A stretch of DNA of 47,377 nt from an uncultured Prevotellaceae bacterium (GTDB taxonomy: Bacteria > Bacteroidota > Bacteroidia > Bacteroidales > Bacteroidaceae): contig CACXAG010000006.1 in assembly GCA_902765585.1 (NCBI GenBank), positions 1 through 47,377 on the forward strand. Direction: 5' to 3'. The translations under genes and the position numbers were made by a program. The notes under the pieces were generated by a model. It was not told the DNA's origin. It was given only the letters and a program-made list of their open reading frames with translations, and made no database searches. Shown here piece by piece: positions 1-7,631 of the stretch; position 1 is the stretch's first letter, and each line of letters starts with the position of its first letter.

Positions 1-312
1 TGAAGAAGCATAGCCGATAATCTGGTCGTTCCAACTTGATGTCCATACCATGTGGAACGTGCCGTCGGGACCCTGCACGATGCTTGGGTCCCGCATCAGC
101 CGGTCGTTGCCTACGGTGGGTGTCAACATGGAGCGCCCGTCGTTCAGCGCCGTCCAGTGCAGTCCGTCGTAGCTGTAGGCTAAGTGCAGTCCGTCGCTCT
201 GTCCGACGAAATAGGAAAACAGGTAGACATCGCGGGCCTGCAGACCAGTGAAAGAGAATATAGTGAGTACCAGTAGTAGGACTGATAGTCGTTTGATGGT
301 TGTAGAATTCAT
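1..312 (-). CDS. GH43-like secreted glycoside hydrolase, N-terminal part
   Basis: The start codon is the ATG read leftwards from 312; the gene runs off the left edge, leaving 104 codons. A signal peptide (MNSTTIKRLSVLLLVLTIF, ending near LQA-RD) is followed by the first blade of a five-bladed propeller. YLFSYFVGQSDGLHLAYS, DGLHWTAL and RDPSIVQGPDGTFHMVW are typical of family 43 arabinanase/xylosidase-like enzymes. The Asp in MRDPS and the surroundings of HMVWT fit family architecture, but the acid/base lies outside the window, so the substrate cannot be set. It is transcribed away from the pectate lyase gene, from a strong promoter at 338-368. Its promoter spacer is nearly identical to that of the PL11 gene at 15.8 kb, suggesting joint control (inference). 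Confidence 0.8.
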   Translation of the reverse strand, partial: MNSTTIKRLSVLLLVLTIFSFTGLQARDVYLFSYFVGQSDGLHLAYSYDGLHWTALNDGRSMLTPTVGNDRLMRDPSIVQGPDGTFHMVWTSSWNDQIIGYASS

Positions 313-337
313 TTCGTTACTAGTTTGTTTTGGGCTA

Positions 338-368
338 CAAAGTTACGAAAAGTCGAGAGCAAAACAAA
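338..368 (-). promoter_or_regulatory. Bacteroidota-type promoter for the GH43-like gene
   Basis: On the minus strand TTTG (365-368) is followed by exactly 19 bases and then TAACTTTG (338-345), the canonical -33/-7 layout of Bacteroidota. It lies 26 bases ahead of the ATG at 312. Bases 338-359 are identical to 15771-15792 on the plus strand, in front of the PL11 gene. Confidence 0.8.
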
Positions 369-468
369 GAAATTTTTCTTTTTTTTGCCGAGACGGAGTA
401 ACTTCGCGCTCGAATGAGCGCAAAGTTACGAATTTTTTTTGTTTCTTGGATAAAAAACCGTCGTTTTC

Positions 469-499
469 TTGCAGCATTAATTATTTTTCACTACCTTTG
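469..499 (+). promoter_or_regulatory. Promoter for the PL1 pectate lyase gene
   Basis: TTG at 469-471, 20 bases, then TACCTTTG at 492-499. This fits the Bacteroidota -33/-7 consensus and predicts a transcript start near 505, upstream of both candidate ATGs (531 and 576). A second CAAAGTTA at 421-428 is a -7-like match on the other strand without a clear -33. Confidence 0.7.
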
Positions 500-575
500 C
501 GTCACTAAAACGAATCAACAGATTATCAAGATGAAGAAAGGATGTCTTTCTTTCAATCTGATGACAATAGAACAG

Positions 576-3500
576 ATGAAAAAAGCAATCGTATTTTTAC
601 TGCTGGCTATAAGCAGTAGCATCCAAGCGCAACAGTTAGCTTTCCCCGGCGCTCAGGGCTGGGGCTGTTACGCCACAGGCGGACGTACAGGCAGTGTCTA
701 TCATGTCACCAATCTCAACGACTCTGGTAAGGGGTCGCTGCGTGATGCCGTCAGCCAACCCAACCGTATCGTGGTGTTCGACGTGAGTGGTGTCATTCGT
801 ATCAACTCCCGCATCGTCTTCAAGAACAACCTCTATGTGGCAGGCCAGACAGCTCCCGGCGAGGGCGTTACCGTCTATGGCGATGGTGTTAGCTTCTCGG
901 GAGCCGACAACATCATCGTTCGCTACATGCGCTTCCGTATGGGTGCCGTGGGAACCAAGGACAAGGATGCCGGCGGCATTGCCAATGGTCAGAACATGAT
1001 CTTCGACCACTGTTCTTTTGCCTGGGGACAGGACGAGAACTTTTCCATCAACTGGGATAACAAAGGCTCTGCTCCGAAGAATATCACGCTGATGAACTCC
1101 ATCATCGGTCAGGGGCTGATGACTCATTCGGCAGGCGGTCTGATGCAGGCCGACAACATTACGCTCTATCGGAACCTCTTGGTGGACAACTCTACACGTA
1201 ATTTCAAGGTGAAGGGCATCAACCAGTATGTCAACAACATCGTCTACAACTGGAAGAACTTTGCCTATAACATGGGAGGTGACTCCGAGGGTGAGTCGTT
1301 TGTTAATATCGTGTCGAATCTCTTCATCAATGGTCCTGCCGTGGGTGGCGACGCCCTGACAGGTGGCAACAGCAAGTTTCACTTCTATGGTGCCGACAAC
1401 CTGCAAGACCGCAACCGCGACGGTTCGCTCAACGCCACGGAGTTTACGGGCGACGGTGGTGGCGACCGCCAGGCACATCCCTATAGCTATCCGGAGTTAG
1501 AGACGATGGAAGCCTGGACACTCACAGACCTGCTGTATACGGTTGGCGCATCGCTGCCCTATCGTGACCTGGCTGACTGCTATATGGTGGACGAGGTGTT
1601 CAGCTTCGGTACCAAAGGCAAGCTCATCACCAACGAGAACGAACTGCCCATCGGCGTGCCCACGGCATGGCCCTGGAACAAGGGATATGAGCGCCCTGAT
1701 ACCGATGGCGACGGCATGCCAGACGAGTGGGAGGCAGCCAACGGTACCGACCCTGCCAAGGACGATGCCATGACGATAGCTGCCAACGGCTATGCCAATA
1801 TCGAGAACTATGCCAACAGCATCGACGTGCAGTCGCGCCAGTTCCTGGTGCGTCAGCCCATGCTGCCCGAACTGTTGTCGGCTACGACGCAAAGCCTCAC
1901 CATCGGCTGGCAGGACTATAACGACAACGAGGACGCCTATATCATTGAGATGCAGGTGAACGGTGAGTTTGTCGAGGTGGGACGCGTGCCTGGCGATAAC
2001 GAACAGTACACCATCGACAACAGTAAACTACAGCAGTTAGGACTGCCTGCGCTGATTCCCGCCACTGCATACGTGGTCCGTCTCTGTGCCCTTGCCGGTG
2101 ACACCCGCTCTCCCTATACGGAGACGCTGACGGTGAAGACACGCCCCGAACAGGTTGACATCATCGATGCAGAGACTTTTGCCGGTACAGGCGAAGGCGA
2201 GTGGCTGATAGCCCCTGAAACCGACGAGACCATCACGCTCGCCGAGGCTACGCCCAAGACGGCTGTCGTGGTGCGCTCCAATGCCAACGTGACGCTGAAC
2301 GGTACTGGCTATATCAGTGGCGTGGCATCGCTGAACAAGACTGGGCAGGGCACGCTGACTGTGGCTTCCGACCAGCACTATGAGGGTGCTTCCGTCTTGC
2401 ATAACGGCATCTGGGAGTTCTCGTCGCTGAAGAATGGCGGCGAAGCCAGCGGTTTGGGCAAGAGTCAGGAGTTTGCCCAGAACTGGGTCATGGACGGCGG
2501 TATTTATAAGTATACTGGTTCCTCGACTACCACCAACCGCTCAGCCAAGCTCTATAACAATACCGTATTAAACATCGCCAAGAGCGCCACCGTCATCACT
2601 ATGAACGGCTCTTTCGAGGGCCAGGGCAATCTCACTATCGATGGCGAGGGGACTGTCGGCGTGAATACGACCAACTTCTTCAAGTTCGACGGCGACGTGG
2701 TGATGAAGGGCGGCACACTCAAGCTGAACAGCAAGGACGTCTCTGATAAAGGCATCGGCTCAGCATCGAAGCTCGTCATGGCGGGCGGTACCTTCAGCAA
2801 TGTGGGCAAGAACGAGGCCGCTGTGACCTTCAACTTCCCCATCGTGGCTGAGGCTGGCACCACGTCGACACTCCGTTTCGACCGTTGGAACGTCAACAAG
2901 TGCCGTGTCAGCGGTTCGGGAACCCTCCAATGGGGTGTCTGCTACCTGCGTGAATACATCGAGGGCAACTGGGACAACTTCACCGGCCAGCTCGTCATCA
3001 CCAGTGAGGGCAACTACGGCAACAACCGCCAGTTTGCTATCCGCAACGGTGTGGGCATCCGGAATGCCACCATCTACCTGAAGTCGGGCACGGCCATCAA
3101 TGGCGCCAAGAACGAGTCGACCTACTATTTAGGCGGTCTCTCCGGCGACAGCGGCTCGAAGTTGTCGGGCTTCAACGTGAAGGCCAAAGGCTCAGGTACA
3201 TGGGTTGTTGGCGGCAGCAATACCGACGAGACTTTCCGGGGTGTCATCGACAACAACGACCAGGCCGGTTCGCATCCCGGCACCACCAGTATTGTAAAGG
3301 AAGGTCTTGGCGAGTGGCGTCTGACAGGTCAGAACGTCTATAGTGGAACGACACAGGTGCGGGGTGGTACGCTTATCGTCAATGGTCAGCATACGGGTAC
3401 GGGTGCCATCACCGTCAATAGTGGTGCCACGTTGGCCGGCAAGGGAAAACTGGCTGCTGCCGTCACCCTGAATGGCACGTTGCTGATTGGTGATACCTTG

Positions 3501-3908
3501 GCTACCGACAAGGGACTGACCTTCAATGGCGGACTGAAGTTAGGCAGCGGTGCCATCCTGAGACTGAACGACGCCCAGGCGGAGGCTTCCTATCAGGACG
3601 GCGACGTGATACAGGCCTTCACCGGTAAGGTGTCGAGTGGAACCTTTGACGCCATCGAGCCCGCCACGCCTGGCGCAGGCCAGACCTGGGACACGTCTGA
3701 GTTATACACCAAAGGCATCCTGAAGGTCGTTGATCAGGGTACGGGTGTCGATGCCACGCCGTCAGCGCCCCAGCGCGTGGAATACTATAACCTGCAGGGC
3801 GAGCGCATCGCAGCCCCCGCCGCTGGTCTCACCATCATGCGCACCACCACATCCGCTGGCCGCACGGTGACGAAAAAGGTACAAACCAAGTCACCGTCGG
3901 TTCATTGA
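576..3908 (+). CDS. Secreted PL1-like pectate lyase with Ca-binding, Fn3 and autotransporter-type beta-strand repeats
   Basis: 1110 residues. The ATG at 576 is preferred because MKKAIVFLLLAISSSIQAQ is a clean signal peptide; 531 is an in-frame alternative. Residues about 22-370 form a pectate lyase beta-helix: FPGAQGWGCYATGG, VYHVTNLNDSGKGSLRDAV, DHCSFAWGQDE and the Arg in STRNFKVKG are PL1 hallmarks. DTDGDGMPDEW (about 375) is a calcium-binding thrombospondin-3-like motif. Residues about 427-525 look like an Fn3 domain. From about 585 onward come beta-strand repeats resembling autotransporter-associated repeats (NKTGQGTLTV, GEWRLTGQNVYSGTTQVRGG). The end (YYNLQGERI...AGLTIM) is a C-terminal tail of the Bacteroidota secretion type, followed by an unusual extension TKSPSVH that runs into the 22-bp repeat array. 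Likely role: extracellular cleavage of homogalacturonan or rhamnogalacturonan (family inference). Confidence 0.85.
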   Translation: MKKAIVFLLLAISSSIQAQQLAFPGAQGWGCYATGGRTGSVYHVTNLNDSGKGSLRDAVSQPNRIVVFDVSGVIRINSRIVFKNNLYVAGQTAPGEGVTVYGDGVSFSGADNIIVRYMRFRMGAVGTKDKDAGGIANGQNMIFDHCSFAWGQDENFSINWDNKGSAPKNITLMNSIIGQGLMTHSAGGLMQADNITLYRNLLVDNSTRNFKVKGINQYVNNIVYNWKNFAYNMGGDSEGESFVNIVSNLFINGPAVGGDALTGGNSKFHFYGADNLQDRNRDGSLNATEFTGDGGGDRQAHPYSYPELETMEAWTLTDLLYTVGASLPYRDLADCYMVDEVFSFGTKGKLITNENELPIGVPTAWPWNKGYERPDTDGDGMPDEWEAANGTDPAKDDAMTIAANGYANIENYANSIDVQSRQFLVRQPMLPELLSATTQSLTIGWQDYNDNEDAYIIEMQVNGEFVEVGRVPGDNEQYTIDNSKLQQLGLPALIPATAYVVRLCALAGDTRSPYTETLTVKTRPEQVDIIDAETFAGTGEGEWLIAPETDETITLAEATPKTAVVVRSNANVTLNGTGYISGVASLNKTGQGTLTVASDQHYEGASVLHNGIWEFSSLKNGGEASGLGKSQEFAQNWVMDGGIYKYTGSSTTTNRSAKLYNNTVLNIAKSATVITMNGSFEGQGNLTIDGEGTVGVNTTNFFKFDGDVVMKGGTLKLNSKDVSDKGIGSASKLVMAGGTFSNVGKNEAAVTFNFPIVAEAGTTSTLRFDRWNVNKCRVSGSGTLQWGVCYLREYIEGNWDNFTGQLVITSEGNYGNNRQFAIRNGVGIRNATIYLKSGTAINGAKNESTYYLGGLSGDSGSKLSGFNVKAKGSGTWVVGGSNTDETFRGVIDNNDQAGSHPGTTSIVKEGLGEWRLTGQNVYSGTTQVRGGTLIVNGQHTGTGAITVNSGATLAGKGKLAAAVTLNGTLLIGDTLATDKGLTFNGGLKLGSGAILRLNDAQAEASYQDGDVIQAFTGKVSSGTFDAIEPATPGAGQTWDTSELYTKGILKVVDQGTGVDATPSAPQRVEYYNLQGERIAAPAAGLTIMRTTTSAGRTVTKKVQTKSPSVH

Positions 3909-4030
3909 GACCACCCGAACAAGTCATCGAGACCACCCGAACAAGTCATCGAAATAATCCCTTTGGGGGTATAGAGATTATCCGAACAACTCGTTCAGAT
4001 TATCTCGACACCTCGTTAAGACTATCCGGA
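3907..4030 (+). repeat. Degenerate tandem array of about 22-bp units overlapping a stop codon
   Basis: Two perfect 22-bp copies (3907-3928 and 3929-3950, beginning GAGACCACCCGAAC) are followed by a 23-bp divergent unit (3951-3973) and units at 3974-3995 and 3996-4017 that agree at 17 of 22 positions, then a decayed unit starting at 4018. The first unit overlaps the stop codon of the pectate lyase gene (TGA at 3906-3908). The unit with CCCTTTGGGGG recurs at 7453-7475 on the other side of the ATPase island. Confidence 0.85.
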
Positions 4031-4056
4031 TAAGTTAAACACTTCATTTATACGTT

Positions 4057-4242
4057 AATGTTCACCGAGTGGTGTTACACCAGTTGGTGAACATTGTTTC
4101 TTGCATTCGTAAATCGCATATTATAAACCGTTTAAAACTGCTGAAAGCCGTCGTGGAACGCGAAATAGTCGACTACGACGAGACGGGCTATTCGCTGACC
4201 GACCCACTATTTGAAATCTGGTTTAAGCGCACGATGATGTAA
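4057..4242 (+). pseudogene. Internally deleted relic of the AAA ATPase cassette
   Basis: Bases 4057-4134 match 6149-6226, the palindrome-rich segment upstream of the ATPase gene at 6311, at 74 of 78 positions. They are joined directly to 4135-4242, which match the last 108 bases of that gene (7328-7435) at about 98 positions. The fragment still encodes 35 residues (KLLKAVVEREIVDYDETG...KRTMM) and the same stop, with only 3 amino acid differences from the intact protein. The promoter and more than 1 kb of coding sequence are missing. It is either a deletion scar or a short non-autonomous derivative of a mobile cassette. Confidence 0.85.
4061..4096. repeat. Nested palindrome TTCACC...GGTGAA
   Basis: Outer arms TGTTCACC and GGTGAACA enclose an inner palindrome TGGTGT-T-ACACCA. 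The motif TTCACC-N4-GGTGT-N2-A-N-ACCA (4061-4082) recurs at 6153-6174 and 6245-6266. It is either a transcriptional operator or a recombinase/transposon end. This copy belongs to the ATPase relic. Confidence 0.7.
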
Positions 4243-4348
4243 ACTGACACCTGAAAAAATATAGCATTCAACTGAACATAAAAAGACATCCTAAAGTTGA
4301 ATTTCGTTAATAAAACAGCGGAATTTAAGTATTTTATTGACTTTCCGC

Positions 4349-4378
4349 TTGTTTTCTCACGAAAAAGTGCTATCTTTG
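4349..4378 (+). promoter_or_regulatory. Promoter for the PD-(D/E)XK ATPase gene
   Basis: TTG at 4349-4351, exactly 19 bases, then TATCTTTG at 4371-4378. The start codon at 4397 lies 18 bases beyond the -7 box, so the leader is very short. Confidence 0.8.
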
Positions 4379-4396
4379 TGGCGTGAATCAAAATTA

Positions 4397-5827
4397 ATGG
4401 TTGTCATGCTAATTGGTCGAGAAAAAGAAAAACAAGTATTACAGAATGCTCTTAATGAAGAGTACTCTCAATTTATTGCAGTGTATGGAAGACGTCGTGT
4501 TGGCAAGACTTTTCTTATCAGAGAAACCTTTGAAAACCGATTCGACTTCCAATTTACTGGCGCAGCAAATTTAACAGCAAGGAAGCAGTTGGTACGTTTC
4601 CGTCGTGCACTTAAAGAACACGGGCAAAAAGACACGCCCGAACTGACTAATTGGGGAGATGCTTTGAGTGAACTCAAACGATTCATTACAAATTTGCCTG
4701 AAGGCAAAAAAATTGTCTTCCTTGACGAATTGCCGTGGATGGATGCTCCACGCTCCGGATTTCTTTCAGAACTGGAGTCGTTTTGGAATGGATGGGCATC
4801 TGCAAGAAAGGACATTGTTTTTGTAGTATGCGGAAGCAGTACCTCGTGGATGGTCAAAAAGATAATAAAGAATAAAGGCGGGCTTCATAATCGTTTGAAC
4901 CATCGTATCTTCCTCAATCCTTTCCCTTTGGGATTATGCGAGAAATTAGCTCAGTCAAGAGGCATTGTGTTGAATCGTAAGCAGATACTGGAAGCCTATA
5001 TGATATTTGGAGGTGTGCCATATTACTGGAGTTTGTTGCAAAAAGGAACAAGCATAACTGCCGAGATTGATAGACTGATTTTTTCGCCTAACGGAGAGTT
5101 ACATGACGAATTTGAGATGCTATATGCTTCTTTGTTCAAAAAACCTGAACCATACGTTCGTGTAATTGAGTTGTTGGCCAAGAAAAAAATGGGCATGACT
5201 CGACAAGAGTTGTTGGCGGCAGGAAGATTTGAAGACAATGGAGCATTCTCTGACATTCTGAAAGATTTGGAGTGGTGTGGCTTTATTCGTAGTTACACCA
5301 TGATGGGGTATCGGACAAAATCAGATATTTTTCAGTTGATAGACCATTATACATTGTTCTATTACGAATACATAGATGGAGTACGTCAAGGTTCAAACTA
5401 TTGGCGATCGATGTTGGGAACACCAAAGTATAATACTTGGTGCGGCTTGGCATTTGAACGCACATGCCTATGGCATGTTGACCAAATTAAGAAGAAACTT
5501 GGTATCAGCGGAATCCTGACAAATGAATATGCATGGCGTTGTTTGCCAGATGAGAGTATCAGCCGACCTGGAGTTCAGATAGACTTACTGATAGACCGTA
5601 GTGATGGAATAATTGATGTGTGCGAAATGAAATACTCGAAGGATCCATATACCATCACTTCCGATTATGCGGGTGAACTTGCCTGTAAACGAAATGTTTT
5701 CCAGACCGTAACAGGCACCAGAAAAGCCATTCACTCCATCATGGTTACCACCGATGGCCTAACCCGAAATGAATATTGGGGCGACATTCAGGCAGAAATA
5801 CAATTAGACGATTTGTACGAACTGTAA
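4397..5827 (+). CDS. ATPase_2/DUF234-type AAA+ ATPase with C-terminal PD-(D/E)XK-like domain
   Basis: 476 residues from ATG 4397; 4406 is possible. The N-terminus has a Walker A motif GRRRVGKT (about 31-38) and Walker B KIVFLDELPW (about 105-113), with VVCGSSTSWM as a likely sensor region. A winged-helix part follows (MTRQELLAAGRF... DILKDLEWCGFI). Near residues 394-411 the pattern QIDLLID...CEMKYS gives D...ExK, the core of a PD-(D/E)XK nuclease-like fold. These proteins are widespread and often multicopy in Bacteroidota and archaea; their cellular role is not settled. It has its own promoter, sits among pectin genes without an obvious link to them, and its AT-richer codon use differs from the neighbouring enzymes, suggesting acquisition (inference). 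Cytoplasmic: no signal peptide. Confidence 0.85.
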   Translation: MVVMLIGREKEKQVLQNALNEEYSQFIAVYGRRRVGKTFLIRETFENRFDFQFTGAANLTARKQLVRFRRALKEHGQKDTPELTNWGDALSELKRFITNLPEGKKIVFLDELPWMDAPRSGFLSELESFWNGWASARKDIVFVVCGSSTSWMVKKIIKNKGGLHNRLNHRIFLNPFPLGLCEKLAQSRGIVLNRKQILEAYMIFGGVPYYWSLLQKGTSITAEIDRLIFSPNGELHDEFEMLYASLFKKPEPYVRVIELLAKKKMGMTRQELLAAGRFEDNGAFSDILKDLEWCGFIRSYTMMGYRTKSDIFQLIDHYTLFYYEYIDGVRQGSNYWRSMLGTPKYNTWCGLAFERTCLWHVDQIKKKLGISGILTNEYAWRCLPDESISRPGVQIDLLIDRSDGIIDVCEMKYSKDPYTITSDYAGELACKRNVFQTVTGTRKAIHSIMVTTDGLTRNEYWGDIQAEIQLDDLYEL

Positions 5828-6148
5828 CAAATTGGCCAGACGGGTGAACGCAATAGAAATTAGCAATAGAAATTACTGACCCATGAAAAAATAAGGGCGG
5901 AATTATTTGGCGTTTTGCTTTCTTATTCGTATCTTTGCAGCATCGCCAATTAGCCTAATATTTAACATCTTACATGCTCCTTCAGGCGTCGACAGTGTAA
6001 CGAGTGTAGCGAGTTTTTACACCCTATTTTAGAAATAATGAAATTGGATTATTAAAATGAATGGGATTTTTTATTATGTCACCAATCTAAAAGGGCATGA
6101 GTCAGCTCAGTTACATATTTTTTCTACTGTGTGATTGAAAGAAACAAT
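5828..6148. other. Gene-free spacer with an orphan promoter
   Basis: No convincing gene. A 13-bp direct repeat (GCAATAGAAATTA) lies at about 5850-5875. A good promoter (TTG 5907-5909, 20 bases, TATCTTTG 5930-5937) is followed only by short open frames. The longest noted, 6057-6134 (25 codons, beginning MNGIFYYVTNLKGH), has no recognised relatives. The stretch may be the remains of a lost gene. Confidence 0.5.
5907..5937 (+). promoter_or_regulatory. Orphan Bacteroidota-type promoter
   Basis: TTG at 5907-5909, 20 bases, TATCTTTG at 5930-5937. No gene follows for more than 350 bases. It could drive a small RNA or be what remains of a deleted ATPase cassette. Confidence 0.5.
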
Positions 6149-6226
6149 AATGTTCACCGAGTGGTGTTACACTACCTGGTGAACATTGTTTCTTGTATTC
6201 GTAAATCGCATATTATAAACCGTTTA
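6149..6226. repeat. 78-bp upstream element of the ATPase cassette (copy of 4057-4134)
   Basis: It differs from the copy at 4057-4134 at 4 of 78 positions. It contains the nested palindrome TGTTCACC...GGTGAACA with an inner TGGTGT/ACACTA pairing. Sequence outside the 78 bp is unrelated on the left side of the two copies, which marks a sharp left boundary. Confidence 0.85.
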
Positions 6227-6244
6227 AGTTAATTATTTTTAATA

Positions 6245-6289
6245 TTCACCAATCGGTGTAATACCATAAAGATAATTTTTATATCTTTG
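6245..6289 (+). promoter_or_regulatory. Promoter of the second ATPase with an operator-like palindrome
   Basis: TATCTTTG (6282-6289) is a good -7 box. The expected -33 position (about 6257-6262) has no TTG but is covered by the third copy of the TTCACC-N4-GGTGT motif (6245-6266). This position suggests a regulator binding over the -33 region (inference). Confidence 0.6.
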
Positions 6290-6310
6290 CATCCAAAGAA
6301 TAATAATAAG

Positions 6311-7435
6311 ATGAAAAGACCCTTTATTTACGGTATGTCAGTAGATGGCGACAACTTTACTGACAGAGAGTTGGAAACACAGCGGTTGAAGCTGAACTTT
6401 GAAAACGGTATCAACTCCATCATTATATCTCCAAGACGAATGGGTAAGACCTCACTCGTCAAACGTGTGGCAGAACAGATTACGGAGCCACAATTCAAAG
6501 TGATATACATGGACATTTACAAATGTCGCACGGAATATGACTTCTACGAGAAGTTTGCAGCGTCCATCATAGAGTCAACAGCCACAAAGATGGATCAGAT
6601 GCTGGAAACGGCTAAGGAGTTTATTTTGAGCATCACACCCAAGATCAGTTACAATCCAGAACCAAACACCGCATTTTCACTGTCTTTGGGTATAACACCC
6701 AAGGCAAATAGTCCAGAGGAAATACTCAGTCTGCCAGAACGTATAGCCCAGAAGCGTGGCATTCACATCATTGTCTGCATCGACGAGTTCCAGCAGATTG
6801 GTGAGTTCCCCGACAGCATCACCGTACAGAAAAGACTTCGCAGCGTCTGGCAGCACCAGCGCAACACATCATACTGTCTTTTTGGCAGCAAGAAGCACCT
6901 GATGAGCAAGCTCTTCTACAGCCGCAGCCTGCCGTTCTATCAGTTTGGCGAGATGCTGTTCCTTAAGAAGATTCCTACCGAGAAGTGGGTTCCCTTCATT
7001 GTCAGTCGCTTCGCAAGCGTAGGCAAGCAGATTTCAGAGCCGTTGGCTGCCAAAATCTGTACCTCTGTCGACAATTACTCTGCATACGTTCAGCAACTGG
7101 CGTGGAACGTGCTGGCTGTTTCGTCAGATACCGTTACCGAGGAGAGTTTCTTGGCAGGCTTCGAGGAAACACTTGCTCAAGTAAGTCCGCTGTTCGTTGA
7201 GCAGACCCTTCAGTTGACCACCTACCAACTGAACTTCATCCGTGCCATAGCTGCTGGCTATCACAAAGACTTCGGAAAGAAGGAGGTAACCAGCCAGTTT
7301 AATTTGGGTGTTCGCTCTAACCTGGAAAAGCTACAGAAAGCCATCGTGGAACGCGAAATAGTCGACTACGACGAGACGGGTTATTCGATTACCGACCCGT
7401 TGTTTGAAATCTGGTTTAAGCGCACGATGATGTAA
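6311..7435 (+). CDS. AAA+ ATPase (ATPase_2-like) with C-terminal winged helix
   Basis: 374 residues from ATG 6311; an in-frame TTG at 6287 overlaps the -7 box and is unlikely. The P-loop reads SPRRMGKTSL (residues about 40-50), a variant with Ser in place of the first Gly. Walker B is IIVCIDEFQQIGEF, and an Arg-rich stretch QKRLRSVWQHQRN follows. The C-terminal 70 residues (TTYQLNFIRAIAAG ... EIVDYDETGYSITDPLFEIWF) look like a winged helix-turn-helix. No signal peptide, so cytoplasmic. Function unknown; families of this kind are often present in many copies per genome. A relic holding the last 35 codons lies 2 kb upstream, so the gene seems to be part of a duplicating unit. Confidence 0.85.
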   Translation: MKRPFIYGMSVDGDNFTDRELETQRLKLNFENGINSIIISPRRMGKTSLVKRVAEQITEPQFKVIYMDIYKCRTEYDFYEKFAASIIESTATKMDQMLETAKEFILSITPKISYNPEPNTAFSLSLGITPKANSPEEILSLPERIAQKRGIHIIVCIDEFQQIGEFPDSITVQKRLRSVWQHQRNTSYCLFGSKKHLMSKLFYSRSLPFYQFGEMLFLKKIPTEKWVPFIVSRFASVGKQISEPLAAKICTSVDNYSAYVQQLAWNVLAVSSDTVTEESFLAGFEETLAQVSPLFVEQTLQLTTYQLNFIRAIAAGYHKDFGKKEVTSQFNLGVRSNLEKLQKAIVEREIVDYDETGYSITDPLFEIWFKRTMM

Positions 7436-7452
7436 ACTGTTTCGTTCAGTGC

Positions 7453-7475
7453 ATAATCCCTTTGGGGGTATAGAG
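7453..7475 (+). repeat. 23-bp direct repeat bounding the ATPase island
   Basis: Identical to 3954-3976 (ATAATCCCTTTGGGGG plus TATAGAG). In the left copy it is a unit of the 22-bp array. Here it is followed by one related unit (7473-7494, GAGGCTATCGG...). The two copies flank both ATPases and the relic. Confidence 0.8.
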
Positions 7476-7559
7476 GCTATCGGTAGGGGCATAGTGTTGT
7501 TTAATGTTAAAAAAATAAGTTTTGTTAGCAATCGGGGTAGGGCTATGATATTTTTTGTG

Positions 7560-7567
7560 TAACTTTG
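7560..7567 (+). promoter_or_regulatory. -7 box of the secreted protein gene at 7632
   Basis: TAACTTTG followed by CAGCGC. No TTG is found at the ideal -33 distance. A GTTAAAAAAAT tract at 7506-7516 also occurs at 20519-20529 ahead of another secreted protein gene, so it may be an upstream element. Confidence 0.55.
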
Positions 7568-7631
7568 CAGCGCTAATGATGTATCGCTATTCGCTGAAAC
7601 GAACTAAATTTTTTAAAACTATAATACGCTT

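Noticed and set aside
421..428. Second minus-strand -7 box CAAAGTTA
   Set aside because: No TTTG at the right distance and 109 bases from the GH43 start; the promoter at 338-368 explains the gene better.
636..1478. Long minus-strand open frame opposite the pectate lyase gene
   Set aside because: It is a shadow of a GC-rich coding frame; no signal peptide, promoter or family match, while the plus strand has a clear enzyme.
3907..4030. CRISPR array
   Set aside because: Units are contiguous 22-bp tandem copies without spacers, and no cas genes are present.
6057..6134. 25-codon frame beginning MNGIFYYVTNLKGH after the orphan promoter
   Set aside because: Too short and without recognised relatives; kept only as a possible gene remnant.
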